A stretch of DNA of 64,000 bases from Maribacter sp. 1_MG-2023. Lineage in GTDB: Bacteria > Bacteroidota > Bacteroidia > Flavobacteriales > Flavobacteriaceae. The notes below the pieces were generated by a model that saw nothing but the letters and a program-made list of their open reading frames with translations, was not told the DNA's origin and ran no database searches. The stretch is from assembly GCF_030547005.1 (NCBI RefSeq), contig NZ_JAUOPN010000002.1, positions 310,001-374,000 of the forward strand, given 5' to 3'. The translations under genes and the position numbers were made by a program. How positions within the stretch are numbered: position 1 is the first letter of the stretch; each line of letters begins with the position of its first letter. Of the stretch, positions 6,984-16,606 are shown one piece after another.

Positions 6984-7949
6984 ATGAATTTTCTGAAATC
7001 AGTATCAGTTATCTTTTCTTTTACATCTATAATTAGCTGTAGTAGTGATGACCAAAACACAACAACAGCAACAACAACTTGTTTTTCAGATCAAGTCTTA
7101 GACGATACAAGAGGCGACTGTAACACAACTTTGGCTTTTAATTCTGAGTTTGATGAGTCCATGTCAGGAGGTATAAGAACAATCACGGCAAATAATATTC
7201 CTGAACACTTGGTGGGGATTTTTGGTGGAGGTCCTGGATCACTAAATCCCAATGCTATTTCAGAACAATCTGAGACGTATAATATCACTCTAAACCCAAC
7301 TACCGCTTCAAGCTTTACTCCTTTACTTTCTACAACTGGCGTAGGTACAAATGTAGGTCCACAATATTCTTTTGGCGTTTTATTAAACGGGGTGGAATTA
7401 GATCCTGTAGCTGCCGAACCATTCCCGCACGAAGGAATTATGAGTGCTAATGTAAATTGGGAGTGGAATTTAGAGGCTTTAAATGTTAACTTAGGTTTAG
7501 ACTGTAACAATGCACATGTACAACCCACAGGAAAATATCATTATCATGGTTCACCAACCCTTTATTTGCAGAATTTAAATATTCCAAATGATCAAATGAC
7601 TTTAGTTGGATATGCGGCAGACGGATTTCCTATTTACTATAAATATGCATTTACAGACGTTTCGGATAATTCATCTTCTATAATTGAAATGACATCAAGT
7701 TACCAACTAAAAACGGGCGACAGAACAGGAGATGGAATAACTGCACCTTGCGATACGTACAATGGAGTTTATTCTAATGATTATGAATACAGTACAGGTT
7801 TAGGGACTTTAGATGAAGCCAATGGTAGAACTGGTGTTACGCCAGAATACCCGTTAGGAACCTATTACTATGTAATTACTGATGAATTCCCTAGCATCCC
7901 AAGATATTTTAGAGGAACACCTTCTAATGATTTTAAAATTGGTGCATAA
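6984..7949 (+). CDS. YHYH domain lipoprotein
   Basis: An N-terminal lipoprotein signal ends at Cys19 (SIISC). A Thr-rich linker follows, then a YHYH domain, named from its core motif, seen here at residues 184-189 (KYHYHG). Four cysteines of the mature part (33, 46, 174 and one near 253) could form disulphides or bind metal. YHYH proteins are secreted or surface proteins of unclear function. The stop codon is immediately followed by the ATG of the next gene, so the two are translationally coupled and probably work together. Confidence 0.85.
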   Translation: MNFLKSVSVIFSFTSIISCSSDDQNTTTATTTCFSDQVLDDTRGDCNTTLAFNSEFDESMSGGIRTITANNIPEHLVGIFGGGPGSLNPNAISEQSETYNITLNPTTASSFTPLLSTTGVGTNVGPQYSFGVLLNGVELDPVAAEPFPHEGIMSANVNWEWNLEALNVNLGLDCNNAHVQPTGKYHYHGSPTLYLQNLNIPNDQMTLVGYAADGFPIYYKYAFTDVSDNSSSIIEMTSSYQLKTGDRTGDGITAPCDTYNGVYSNDYEYSTGLGTLDEANGRTGVTPEYPLGTYYYVITDEFPSIPRYFRGTPSNDFKIGA

Positions 7950-8525
7950 ATGAAAAATTTATTGATATGCTGTTTTGTGTGTCTGTACTGTAGTTTTGTA
8001 GTAGCACATGAAACAAATGAAGCCTTTTTCATAATTACTCAAAAAGAGAGCACCATTGAAATTAAAGCTGAATTTCCTTGGACAATGAGAAATGCTCTGA
8101 TAGCATACAATCCTTCCCTTAAAAATACGGCAAGCAAAAAAGATTTTGAGCATACTTTTATAGAATACATTAAAGCAAATCTCATTCTAAAAAATAAATC
8201 TGGAGAGCTACTTCAATTTCAAAATTATAAGGAGTTAGATAATAACGGACATTCTAAGCAAAACAGTTATTTAATAGTCTTTAACGGTAGTGATTTATTT
8301 GAAGTTACCAATACAATTATGTTTAACGTTTATGACAATCAAGTCAATTACAACAAATTAGCAATCAGTTCAAAAACGTATAAAACCTCAAAAGCAACAA
8401 ATCATTTTAATGTAAATCAAAAAATGGAATCAGGTAATTGGTATTTCCTTCTATTAATAATACCATTTATATTTTTGGGGAACAGATTTTATCAAAAAAA
8501 CAATGACCACGGCATGAATAGTTAA
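7950..8525 (+). CDS. Signal-peptide protein with C-terminal membrane anchor
   Basis: The 191-residue protein has a signal peptide (cleaving after about residue 19, VVAHE), an extracytoplasmic part of ~135 residues and one C-terminal membrane helix (WYFLLLIIPFIFL, about 165-179) with a short Lys-rich cytoplasmic tail. It starts on the base after the stop of the YHYH gene. The small size, beta-rich ectodomain and terminal anchor suggest a membrane partner for the YHYH lipoprotein. I recognise no domain. Confidence 0.7.
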   Translation: MKNLLICCFVCLYCSFVVAHETNEAFFIITQKESTIEIKAEFPWTMRNALIAYNPSLKNTASKKDFEHTFIEYIKANLILKNKSGELLQFQNYKELDNNGHSKQNSYLIVFNGSDLFEVTNTIMFNVYDNQVNYNKLAISSKTYKTSKATNHFNVNQKMESGNWYFLLLIIPFIFLGNRFYQKNNDHGMNS

Positions 8526-8650
8526 TTGCCTCGTTTTTAGTTTGTTGGATGATGTGCTTTATTTCATAACTAAGTATACCCTAATATGCTTAAAAATTTA
8601 AAACACAATAAATCCCTCACAACATCAATTAAAATTGTCTGCTTTTATCA

Positions 8651-8678
8651 GATATAGGAAATTAAAATTTCCTATATC
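8651..8678. repeat. 28-bp near-perfect palindrome
   Basis: GATATAGGAAATT (8651-8663) and AATTTCCTATATC (8666-8678) are exact reverse complements separated only by AA. No T-run follows on either strand. It lies between the YHYH pair and the exonuclease gene and could be a factor-independent terminator without a T-tract or a regulator site. Confidence 0.5.
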
Positions 8679-8738
8679 ATTGAGTAAGTCAAAAGCGAAA
8701 TTGTGTTAATTTCCTACTTATTAGTATCTTACCTTTCT

Positions 8739-9458
8739 ATGCCTAATAAAATACATCTTGAAAATATCTTGTTTTTAGATATAGAAACCGTACCTGAAAA
8801 AAGTTCTTTTGACCAGCTAGATGAAACCACACAAGAGCTTTGGGCACATAAATCTCAATACCAACGAAAAGATGATGTAACGGCAGAAGAATTCTATGAA
8901 CGTGCCGGCATATGGGCAGAGTTCGGTAAAATCATCTGTATTTCTGTAGGCTACTTTACCTTTCAAAAAGAGGTGCGCAGTTTTAGAATTACCACGTTTC
9001 ATGGCGAAGAAGCTACACTTTTACAAGATTTCAAAGGTTTATTAGACGAACATTTTAATCATGTAAAGCATGTACTCTGTGCACATAACGGTAAGGAGTT
9101 CGATTTTCCGTATATCGCTAGAAGAATGATTATTCACGGTATATCGCTTCCTCAAAAACTAGACTTATTTGGCAAAAAACCATGGGAAATTCCACATATA
9201 GACACCATGGAGCTGTGGAAATTTGGTGACTACAAACATTTTACTTCGTTAAAACTTATGGCACATGTGCTGGGCATACCTTCACCAAAAGAAGATATAG
9301 ATGGCAGTATGGTACGTGTGGTATACTATGAACAAAACGATTTAAAGCGTATTGTTACCTATTGCGAATTAGATGTGCTTACTACTGCGCAAGTGTATTT
9401 AAGATTAAGAAATCAAGATCTTTTAATAGATAACGAAGTAAAGAAAGTAGCTAATTGA
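8739..9458 (+). CDS. Predicted 3'-5' exonuclease, PolB-like
   Basis: This is a DEDD-type 3'-5' exonuclease of the predicted PolB-like family (PF10108). Exo I is FLDIETVP near the N-terminus (Asp and Glu metal ligands), Exo II is HNGKEFDFPYIARRM, and the C-terminal ligand region is YCELDVLTTAQVYLR. The frame is open from a GTG at 8703, but ATG 8739 (MPNKIHLENIL) starts directly at the conserved region and is preferred. The protein has no polymerase part and is single-gene, so it should trim DNA 3' ends in repair. The TACCTTTC sequence ending just before the ATG may be a weak -7 element. Confidence 0.85.
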   Translation: MPNKIHLENILFLDIETVPEKSSFDQLDETTQELWAHKSQYQRKDDVTAEEFYERAGIWAEFGKIICISVGYFTFQKEVRSFRITTFHGEEATLLQDFKGLLDEHFNHVKHVLCAHNGKEFDFPYIARRMIIHGISLPQKLDLFGKKPWEIPHIDTMELWKFGDYKHFTSLKLMAHVLGIPSPKEDIDGSMVRVVYYEQNDLKRIVTYCELDVLTTAQVYLRLRNQDLLIDNEVKKVAN

Positions 9459-9510
9459 TAGAATCGCGTTAAAATTAGCATCCATTCATATAAAAATAGC
9501 ACTAATGATG

Positions 9511-9518
9511 TAATTTTG
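9511..9518 (+). promoter_or_regulatory. Promoter -7 element (TAATTTTG)
   Basis: TAATTTTG matches the Bacteroidota -7 consensus TAnnTTTG and lies 36 bp before the DUF3124 start codon. No strong -33 TTG is obvious. Confidence 0.45.
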
Positions 9519-9554
9519 TTAGTAACAACATTTGTTCAAAAACGAGCCAAACCT

Positions 9555-10064
9555 ATGAAAAAAATCATCTTATTATTCTCTGTAGTTTTAGTACTGGCAA
9601 GCTGTTTACAAGAAAAGGAAATAAGTTCTATACACCCAGAGAACTGGTCGAAGAGAAAAGTTACCATTAAGGTTCAAGATTCTTTAGAGTATGGTAAGTC
9701 TTATTTATCTATCTATTCTCAAATTTATAGTAGCTCTGAGCATAAGACCCATAATTTAACCGCTATGGTCAGTTTACGAAATACAAGCGATATCGATACT
9801 ATTTATTTATCTAAAGCTGAGTATTTTGATACTCATGGGGTATCGTTAAGAAATTACTTTAGCCACCCTATTTATTTAGCCCCTTTAGAGACAGCTGAAA
9901 TTATTATCGATGAGATAGACGTTGAAGGTGGTACGGGTTCTAACTTTATTTTTGAATGGCAAGCACCAAAAGATTGCCCAGAGCCATTATTCGAAGGCAT
10001 CATGAATTCTACCGTTGGTCAACAAGGGCTTTCATTTACTACACAATCTAGAAGAATAAAATAG
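9555..10064 (+). CDS. DUF3124 family lipoprotein
   Basis: ATG 9555 is chosen over the upstream frame start at 9516 because it begins the lipoprotein signal MKKIILLFSVVLVLASC with lipobox Cys17. The mature part matches DUF3124: SYLSIYSQIYS, then an immunoglobulin-like beta region (TAMVSLRNTSDIDTIYLSKAEYFDT) and the closing FTTQSR. Members are periplasmic and have no known function. It converges on the subtilase gene with 4 bp between the stop codons. Confidence 0.85.
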   Translation: MKKIILLFSVVLVLASCLQEKEISSIHPENWSKRKVTIKVQDSLEYGKSYLSIYSQIYSSSEHKTHNLTAMVSLRNTSDIDTIYLSKAEYFDTHGVSLRNYFSHPIYLAPLETAEIIIDEIDVEGGTGSNFIFEWQAPKDCPEPLFEGIMNSTVGQQGLSFTTQSRRIK

Positions 10065-10068
10065 CTTT

Positions 10069-12267
10069 CTAGTACTTATAGAATTTTGTGCTTTTACTTA
10101 CCTCAGCATCTTGAATTTGTAATATGTACAAACCTGAAGGTAAATCTGAAACGTTGATTCTAGCATCTGATGCTTTATCCATTTTCAATGCTACACCACC
10201 TGTACTCATTATTCTATAGGTAGCAGTATCGGACGTTTTTACATTCAATTGTATTTCATCTACGGCAGGGTTAGGGTATACCCTAAACGGAATATCAGAA
10301 TCTGCACTTAAAGGATGTAAAGTTTCTAACTCGGTATCTTCACTATTAAAAGTAAATGTTGCCACTTCGCTAAATTCAGAAGCGATGTTTTGTGAGCAGA
10401 ATGTTCTTAATCTAAAAGAATAGGTAGTATCGATTAACAATCCCTTCCAGCTGAAGTTATTTACAGAAATATACTCTGTAGACCATTCTTGTTGATGAAC
10501 TTCTTTATACTGAATTTCATAAAGTGCATCTTCAGAAGCATTCCAAGCTAATTTTACAGTAGACATTTCAGCTTCATCAAGGTTAACTTCTGGGGCATTT
10601 ATAGAACATGTGGTCATAGCAACACCTGAAACGATCAATGAAAAATCTTGCATAGCGTTTACTAGTTCACCTTTATGGGTAACGGTAATTGTATAGGTTC
10701 CATTTGCATTAGGTATTTCAACTCTTTCAAAAGGATCCACTAAATTATCGCCTTTAGTTGCAGGGCTATTTGCCTGGGCAGGATTCAATTTCCAAGGTAA
10801 AAAAGTTTGTCCTTTTTTAGAGATTCTGATATCAAGATCATTTACCAAAGCGGCAGTAGTATTATTTAATTGACCTGAATTAATAAAACTAGATTCTACA
10901 TCTGTCCAAGAAATTGAAGCGATCAATGTTTCGTTACCTTCTGCAGTTACATCAAATGAAAATGAGTTTCCGTTTTCTAGTGTTTCTTCAGCAATATGGC
11001 TAGAAAAATCTTTATTGTTCAATACCTGAGCGGCAATTTTTGAATTCATAATGCCCCATCCCATTTTATAATCTGGACCTAAATCGTCAATATCATCTGC
11101 AGTATGTAAAGCCAAACCTTTTAAGGTAGCTGCTTTCATATACTCACCATATAATTCTTTGTTGTATTGTTGTAATAGTAATAATGAGCCGGTAACACCT
11201 GGTGTTGCCATTGAAGTACCAGAAGAAGTTTCATAGCTAGTACTGCTGGCGGCATCTGTAGAAAGAATAGCACCACCGTTACCTGCAATGTCTGGCTTAA
11301 TTCTACCATCATCAACCGGACCGAAGCTACTATAGGTACAAACATGTGCATTTTTCAAATTTCCGTTTCCGTCAATTTCAGAATTTGCACCAGCAACAGT
11401 AATATTATTTTTTGAAATGGTAAAACCTAACAATACATCAAAACCATCAGCAGTGTTACCGTATGTAGGTTCTAAGTTATCTCTGCTCTTTTGTGCATTA
11501 CCAGCAGCTGTTACCATTAAATAGTAAGGAGCATTGTACATGATCTTATCCCAATCTTGAGCTACTTTCGTGTAAGCACCAAAATACCAGTCTGGCACTC
11601 GATCAGCTTTAATACCATATGAGTGGTTAGAAAGTAGAAGTCCGCCTGCAGCTGCTTCGGTTACTTCAATTTTATCTCTTGTCCAATCATGAGATATTAC
11701 CTGAGCCATATTAGCTACACCTTTAGCATCTCTTTTAAGTCCCGTAGAAATTATACTTCCTGTAACGTGAGTAGCATGGGTACCAACCTCTGCATTATCA
11801 TCACCAATAGTAACCCTAGAAGTATATTCTATATGATTCTTTAAGGCAACACCAGCATCCCAAACACCAACTTTCATACCATCACCATCTAAATGTAGCC
11901 CCAATAAACCATTTGTGTTCAAAGTGCTTGCTCTAGAAGCTACCCCAGCTTGATCAGAATAGGTCTCATAATATAAAGGACTTCCATCTGTACCAATACC
12001 TTGCAATTCAATTTTTTTACCGTTTGCTAAGGTTTCCTTGATTTTCCAATTGTTTAGTTTTGCTACCTCTTTAAGGTGAGTTCTTTCAAGAGCATATTCA
12101 GAAACCAAATTCGACTTGAAATTTGCCAATTCAGTCTTCTTATTATTAGCAGCAATTTTTAAACGTTCTTGAGAAGTTTGAGCGTTAACTTTATTTACTG
12201 CTGAGAACACAAAAAATAGCATTATTAAAAAACTATATGTACGGTAGGTGGTATTGTACGTATTCAT
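10069..12267 (-). CDS. S8 subtilisin-family protease with T9SS sorting domain
   Basis: A signal peptide (to about residue 29) is followed by a subtilisin catalytic domain with Asp137 (VGVWDAGV), His164 (GTHATHVTGS), oxyanion Asn257 (TAAGN) and Ser352 (SGTSMATPG). The usual HGTHV reads HATHV, a mild change. After a P-domain-like region (about 410-540) comes a fibronectin type III domain (about 555-640). The C-terminal ~75 residues (FRVYPNPAVDEIQL...GLYILQI) are a type A sorting signal for type IX secretion, which gliding Bacteroidota use to release enzymes. The protein should be a secreted broad-range serine protease. It stands alone on the minus strand. Confidence 0.93.
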   Translation of the reverse strand: MNTYNTTYRTYSFLIMLFFVFSAVNKVNAQTSQERLKIAANNKKTELANFKSNLVSEYALERTHLKEVAKLNNWKIKETLANGKKIELQGIGTDGSPLYYETYSDQAGVASRASTLNTNGLLGLHLDGDGMKVGVWDAGVALKNHIEYTSRVTIGDDNAEVGTHATHVTGSIISTGLKRDAKGVANMAQVISHDWTRDKIEVTEAAAGGLLLSNHSYGIKADRVPDWYFGAYTKVAQDWDKIMYNAPYYLMVTAAGNAQKSRDNLEPTYGNTADGFDVLLGFTISKNNITVAGANSEIDGNGNLKNAHVCTYSSFGPVDDGRIKPDIAGNGGAILSTDAASSTSYETSSGTSMATPGVTGSLLLLQQYNKELYGEYMKAATLKGLALHTADDIDDLGPDYKMGWGIMNSKIAAQVLNNKDFSSHIAEETLENGNSFSFDVTAEGNETLIASISWTDVESSFINSGQLNNTTAALVNDLDIRISKKGQTFLPWKLNPAQANSPATKGDNLVDPFERVEIPNANGTYTITVTHKGELVNAMQDFSLIVSGVAMTTCSINAPEVNLDEAEMSTVKLAWNASEDALYEIQYKEVHQQEWSTEYISVNNFSWKGLLIDTTYSFRLRTFCSQNIASEFSEVATFTFNSEDTELETLHPLSADSDIPFRVYPNPAVDEIQLNVKTSDTATYRIMSTGGVALKMDKASDARINVSDLPSGLYILQIQDAEVSKSTKFYKY

Positions 12268-12430
12268 CCTTAGATTGTTTTTGTAAGATTTGGACTACAA
12301 ATATATAAACCTAATGGAGGGTTCGGTGAATGACCTCTTTTATTCGATGAAATACTTAAACATAATGTTGAACTTGTTGTGAAAACATCAATTTATGATG
12401 TGTAAGACTTTTCTCTCGATATACGGTACT

Positions 12431-13408
12431 TTAAGAATTAAAGGTGAACATCGCATAAACCGGAAAATGGTCGCTATAACCACCCATATAACGATCAGAC
12501 ACAAATGTTCTGTAAGGCATACCTTTATATTTACCCTTCTTTTCTTTTAAAGATTTATGATCAAAAATAGCTGCACTATCAAAACTGTGGGTATTCTTTT
12601 CATAATTGAAAAAAGAGTTGGATAGCAATATTTGATCGAACATATTCCATTTGTTACCATAAACAGATGAACCTGTAGTGTCAGGTATATGTAAAGTCTC
12701 AAAAGGATTGAACAAAGATGCTTCTTGTTTTAAAATCTGCATACTCTTTGAAGAAGGATCGTCGTTAAAATCGCCCATAACAATAATATTGGGGTCCAAT
12801 TCGGTTTCCTTTAGAATCTTAATTTTCTGAACGATTTCATTTGCGGCAATAACCCGCTTATATTCCGTCTCTACTCCACCATCCCTTCTAGACGGCCAGT
12901 GGTTTACAAATACGTGCACCACTTCTTTATTTAATTCACCCTTTACATATAGTATATCTCTAGTGGTGTCTCTAACTCCGCCGGCATTATCAACCATTAA
13001 GGTAAATGGTTCTGAATGTAAAACCTTAAAAAAACGCTTTCTGTAAATAAGACCCGTATCTATACCGCGTTCATCTGGTGAATCATAGTGTACAAATCCA
13101 TAATCCAAATTATCCATAGCATCGGTATCTAACAATGCTTTAAAAACACTATTATTTTCAGCTTCGGCAACACCTATTAATGCCGGTGGGTAAGGGTGGT
13201 CTTCTTCACCTATCTTAACTATCGACTTCGAGAGTTTCTCTAATTTACGTTGATAACGCTCTACAGTCCACTTTTTTGCACCATTAGGTGTATAATCTTT
13301 GTCTAATATTTTGGTATTGCGCTCTGGATCAAATAGATTCTCTAAATTGTAGAATGCAATCGTATAACGCTGTTTTTTTGTCTTTTTCTTAAAGAATGGA
13401 AATCGCAT
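12431..13408 (-). CDS. Endonuclease/exonuclease/phosphatase family protein
   Basis: This 325-residue protein has the EEP fold: FYNLENLFDP at residue 19, the metal-binding Glu in GVAEAEN near residue 79, VNHWPSRR, the catalytic GDFNDDP near residue 213, and the terminal SDHFPV. The family hydrolyses phosphodiesters or phosphomonoesters with magnesium. No signal peptide is seen; the N-terminus is strongly basic (FFKKKTKKQRY). Substrate unknown. It is divergent from hflX with a 165-bp shared upstream region. Confidence 0.88.
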   Translation of the reverse strand: MRFPFFKKKTKKQRYTIAFYNLENLFDPERNTKILDKDYTPNGAKKWTVERYQRKLEKLSKSIVKIGEEDHPYPPALIGVAEAENNSVFKALLDTDAMDNLDYGFVHYDSPDERGIDTGLIYRKRFFKVLHSEPFTLMVDNAGGVRDTTRDILYVKGELNKEVVHVFVNHWPSRRDGGVETEYKRVIAANEIVQKIKILKETELDPNIIVMGDFNDDPSSKSMQILKQEASLFNPFETLHIPDTTGSSVYGNKWNMFDQILLSNSFFNYEKNTHSFDSAAIFDHKSLKEKKGKYKGMPYRTFVSDRYMGGYSDHFPVYAMFTFNS

Positions 13409-13573
13409 GTATTATTTTAAGGAGAAACTAACTCTAGAGAAGCAAAAGACATTCGGAGAAAATTAATTTAATATTCCTTAGAAAGCTCCAGAGCACATAA
13501 TCTCGATTATCTAGTCAATAAAAATACGAAATAGCTTATCGGTAAATGCTTAATTTTACACTTTACGGAATTT

Positions 13574-14785
13574 ATGATAGAAAAGAAGAGTATAGATTAT
13601 GAAAAAGCGGTTCTTATTGGTATAATCAATAAAGATCAAAATGAGGAAAAGGTTAAGGAATATTTAGATGAACTAGAATTTCTAACGTATACCGCTGGTG
13701 GAGAAGTATACAAACGTTTTACTCAACGAATGGACGTACCCAACCCAAAAACCATGATTGGAACTGGGAAAATGGAAGAAATCGAAAAATACGTTGATGA
13801 GCATAAAATTGGATCGGTAATCTTCGATGATGAACTTACGCCTGGTCAACAACGTAATATTGAAAAACAATTACGCTGCAAGATTATTGACCGTACCAGT
13901 TTAATCTTAGACATATTTGCCCAGCGTGCACAGACAAGTTATGCTAGAACACAGGTAGAACTTGCACAGTATGAATACTTGCTACCAAGACTAACCGGAT
14001 TATGGACGCACCTTGAGCGACAAAAAGGGGGTATTGGAATGCGTGGACCAGGGGAAACCGAAATTGAAACTGATAGACGTATTGTTCGTGACCGTATTAC
14101 CTTATTAAAAAAGAAGCTTCTAAAGATAGATCGCCAAATGGAAACCCAAAGAGGTAACCGTGGTGCTTTGGTTAGAGTTGCATTGGTAGGTTATACAAAT
14201 GTTGGAAAGTCTACCTTAATGAATGTAATTAGCAAAAGTGATGTGTTCGCAGAGAACAAATTATTTGCTACACTAGACACAACCGTAAGAAAGGTTGTTA
14301 TAGGGAATCTACCATTTTTATTAAGTGATACGGTAGGATTTATTAGAAAACTACCCACACAGCTCGTAGAAAGCTTTAAAAGTACATTAGATGAAGTACG
14401 GGAGGCTGATTTGTTATTACACGTTGTAGATATATCTCACCCTCAGTTTGAAGAGCATATAGAGTCTGTAAACCATATATTATCTGAAATCAAAAGTTCA
14501 GATAAGAAAATAATCATGGTCTTCAATAAAATTGATCAGTATGAGCATGATACCATAGATGATGATGATTTAATTACAGAACGTACCGGAAGACATTTCA
14601 CCATTAATGACTGGAAACAAACTTGGATGGAAAAAGTGGGCGACCGCGCAATTTTTATATCTGCATTAAACAAAGAAAATCTAGATGAATTTAGAAAACG
14701 TGTTTATGACGAGGTCAGAGACATACATGTTACGCGTTTTCCTTATAATAATTTTCTATATCCAGAGCATTTAGACGAATATTAG
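13574..14785 (+). CDS. hflX: GTPase HflX
   Basis: The N-terminal HflX domain (about 1-190) contains the family signatures RQKGGIGMRGPGETEIETD and TPGQQRNIEK. The G domain follows with G1 GYTNVGKST (206-214), G3 DTVGF (252-256) and G4 NKID. HflX binds the 50S subunit and splits stalled or hibernating ribosomes during stress. The 403-residue length is normal. It stands as a single gene ended by the strong terminator at 15002-15031. Confidence 0.95.
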   Translation: MIEKKSIDYEKAVLIGIINKDQNEEKVKEYLDELEFLTYTAGGEVYKRFTQRMDVPNPKTMIGTGKMEEIEKYVDEHKIGSVIFDDELTPGQQRNIEKQLRCKIIDRTSLILDIFAQRAQTSYARTQVELAQYEYLLPRLTGLWTHLERQKGGIGMRGPGETEIETDRRIVRDRITLLKKKLLKIDRQMETQRGNRGALVRVALVGYTNVGKSTLMNVISKSDVFAENKLFATLDTTVRKVVIGNLPFLLSDTVGFIRKLPTQLVESFKSTLDEVREADLLLHVVDISHPQFEEHIESVNHILSEIKSSDKKIIMVFNKIDQYEHDTIDDDDLITERTGRHFTINDWKQTWMEKVGDRAIFISALNKENLDEFRKRVYDEVRDIHVTRFPYNNFLYPEHLDEY

Positions 14786-15001
14786 ACACCGATTATAATC
14801 AAATTTATGTAGTTCATCGATGAAATTAAACCGATGGTAAATCTCACCACAATTTGAGATCAGTTCACAACATAAATTGTTTGTAACAAGACCATATGAG
14901 TTAATTTTACAGTGTACTTAAGAAAAGTCTTGACCCCAAATCGATATTTAACTTATAAAAATTAAAAGTAAAATCCCAAATTTTACGATAATACTTAACC
15001 G

Positions 15002-15031
15002 AAAAAAGCCCTCTAATTAGAGGGCTTTTTT
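15002..15031. terminator. Bidirectional terminator between hflX and the DUF3078 gene
   Basis: A 13-bp stem (AAAAAAGCCCTCT/AGAGGGCTTTTTT) with an AATT loop has T-runs in both directions. It lies between the convergent ends of hflX and the DUF3078 gene and can serve both. Confidence 0.9.
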
Positions 15032-15064
15032 TATTTGTAAAATTTGTATAAATTGACTTAATAC

Positions 15065-15994
15065 TTAGAAAGCATAGTTAAGACCAACTAAGAAATATGT
15101 TTGTAACTTATTGTCAACAGTATCAAATGTAGCATCTGTATCTAAATCAGGCCCTGTTATAGCGTAGTTTAATGCTTCTTGCTTGTTACTACGTAAACCA
15201 AAATCAAAACCTAAACCAATACCATTCCATAACGTGTAACCAAAGGAGTTGATCCATGTTAAATTAGAAAGGTTACCGCTCTTATAACTTTGAAACATAG
15301 AAAGATTTGTCTTAAAATTAACTGCTCCAAATTTCTTAGTATAATCAGCAACAATTTTAGCACCTAAAGATGATTCAAAAACTGCATCGTTGTTACTAAA
15401 AACAAAGTTGTAGTTTAATGGGTGAATTACAACAACTAAATCAGCGATAGGAGTCCAAGTAGCACCAACACCTAAATCAAGATATCCTGGATCGTTGAAG
15501 TTATTAAGAATAGTAGTTCTATATTCCGCTAAACCAGAAATAGCCCATTTTTCATTTAGTTTTCTTCCATAAAGAGAAGAGATGTTAAAAACATCTGTTC
15601 CTTGCTTAAAACCATCTTCATCAGTTTCATCGTTCTTATCGTCGAACTTTAACCAACTTAAGTTGACGTTGGCAGAGTTTCTCCAAAAGAATTTCTCTTG
15701 GTTCAAATTAGCAAAAGCATTTACTGTTACACCGATGCTACCAGAAGATAAATCTGGAGTACCTTGACCGTACCAGTTGTTGAAGCTACTTAAGTTAGCA
15801 CCAATAGTACCGAATGCACCTTTTTTCCAACCTGGTAATGCATCTATTTCACCTTGAATAGCGTCCGCTCTTCCTTGAATATCTGCAATAGAATCTTTCG
15901 CTGCACCTAATTGACCTTTTAGTTCTTCTTCTGTCTGAGAAAAACCAACAGTTGCAACAAATGCAAGAGCTAGTGTTAATACAATTTTCTTCAT
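15065..15994 (-). CDS. DUF3078 family outer-membrane protein
   Basis: A signal peptide (MKKIVLTLALAFVATVGFSQ) is followed by a short coiled segment (TEEELKGQLGAAKDSI) and then the DUF3078 region with alternating aromatic strands (GANLSSFNNWYGQG, SANVNLSWLKF). It ends in VGLNYAF, whose terminal Phe is typical of outer-membrane barrels. It is probably a barrel of unknown cargo. It has its own promoter and is separated from the DUF2480 gene by 72 bp. Confidence 0.85.
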   Translation of the reverse strand: MKKIVLTLALAFVATVGFSQTEEELKGQLGAAKDSIADIQGRADAIQGEIDALPGWKKGAFGTIGANLSSFNNWYGQGTPDLSSGSIGVTVNAFANLNQEKFFWRNSANVNLSWLKFDDKNDETDEDGFKQGTDVFNISSLYGRKLNEKWAISGLAEYRTTILNNFNDPGYLDLGVGATWTPIADLVVVIHPLNYNFVFSNNDAVFESSLGAKIVADYTKKFGAVNFKTNLSMFQSYKSGNLSNLTWINSFGYTLWNGIGLGFDFGLRSNKQEALNYAITGPDLDTDATFDTVDNKLQTYFLVGLNYAF

Positions 15995-16024
15995 AATAAT
16001 TAATGTTTATAATTTATAGTGGCG

Positions 16025-16032
16025 CAAAGGTA
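16025..16032 (-). promoter_or_regulatory. Promoter -7 element for the DUF3078 gene
   Basis: Read on the minus strand this is TACCTTTG, an exact TAnnTTTG match, 30 bp before the start codon. It implies that the DUF3078 gene is transcribed separately from the suf genes upstream. Confidence 0.6.
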
Positions 16033-16066
16033 ATAATACTTGAGAACTTCTTTAAGCACGATTATG

Positions 16067-16573
16067 TTATTTTCTTTTATATAATGGCACAGAAGAGCAA
16101 GCTTCACCATACATAATAGACTTTGCAACCGGTTTTAAACGCTCTGCAAGAAACAGATATGCGTTAACAGGCACAGGTTTTTTACTACATCCCTTTATAA
16201 TAATTAACTTATCTTGATATTCAGAAACGTCAATACCCTCAATTATAGATTGGTAAATACTCGTTTCTAAATCTACCAAAGTACCTTGAATTGCCTTTTT
16301 TGCTATACCACTAAGCTTTACACTTAATAATAAATACGCCCAACCTGGTACGATAGCATCGGTAGAACATAGCATAGCTACATAAGCGCCCTCATATTGA
16401 GACCAATCATGCGCTTCTACAAAACTTCTGAATTCCTTTTCCTTAAGAATAAAACCTTCATATAGCCAGTCTTTAATATCTAACACTACTCTATTCCCTT
16501 TCGGATAGTAATCTTCTAGGTTAAAAGTAATCAGTTTGCTCTGGGCAACTTTATTTACAATTTCATCTTGCAT
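16067..16573 (-). CDS. DUF2480 family protein
   Basis: This 168-residue cytoplasmic protein matches DUF2480, found in Bacteroidota. Recognisable stretches are FNLEDYYPKG, LDIKDWLYEGFILKEKEFR and the end region SIMYGEACSSVPLYK. It follows the DUF59 gene by 33 bp at the end of the sufSE unit, so a role around iron-sulphur cluster assembly is suggested by position. Cys residues at CSTDA, GCSKKP and EACSS could be functional, but no mechanism is known. Confidence 0.85.
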   Translation of the reverse strand: MQDEIVNKVAQSKLITFNLEDYYPKGNRVVLDIKDWLYEGFILKEKEFRSFVEAHDWSQYEGAYVAMLCSTDAIVPGWAYLLLSVKLSGIAKKAIQGTLVDLETSIYQSIIEGIDVSEYQDKLIIIKGCSKKPVPVNAYLFLAERLKPVAKSIMYGEACSSVPLYKRK

Positions 16574-16606
16574 AAAGGCATCTTTTAAATTGAGGAAACA
16601 ATCTAA

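Noticed and set aside
7091..7528. 145-codon frame opposite the YHYH gene
   Set aside because: It lies wholly antisense to a well supported gene and has no family features.
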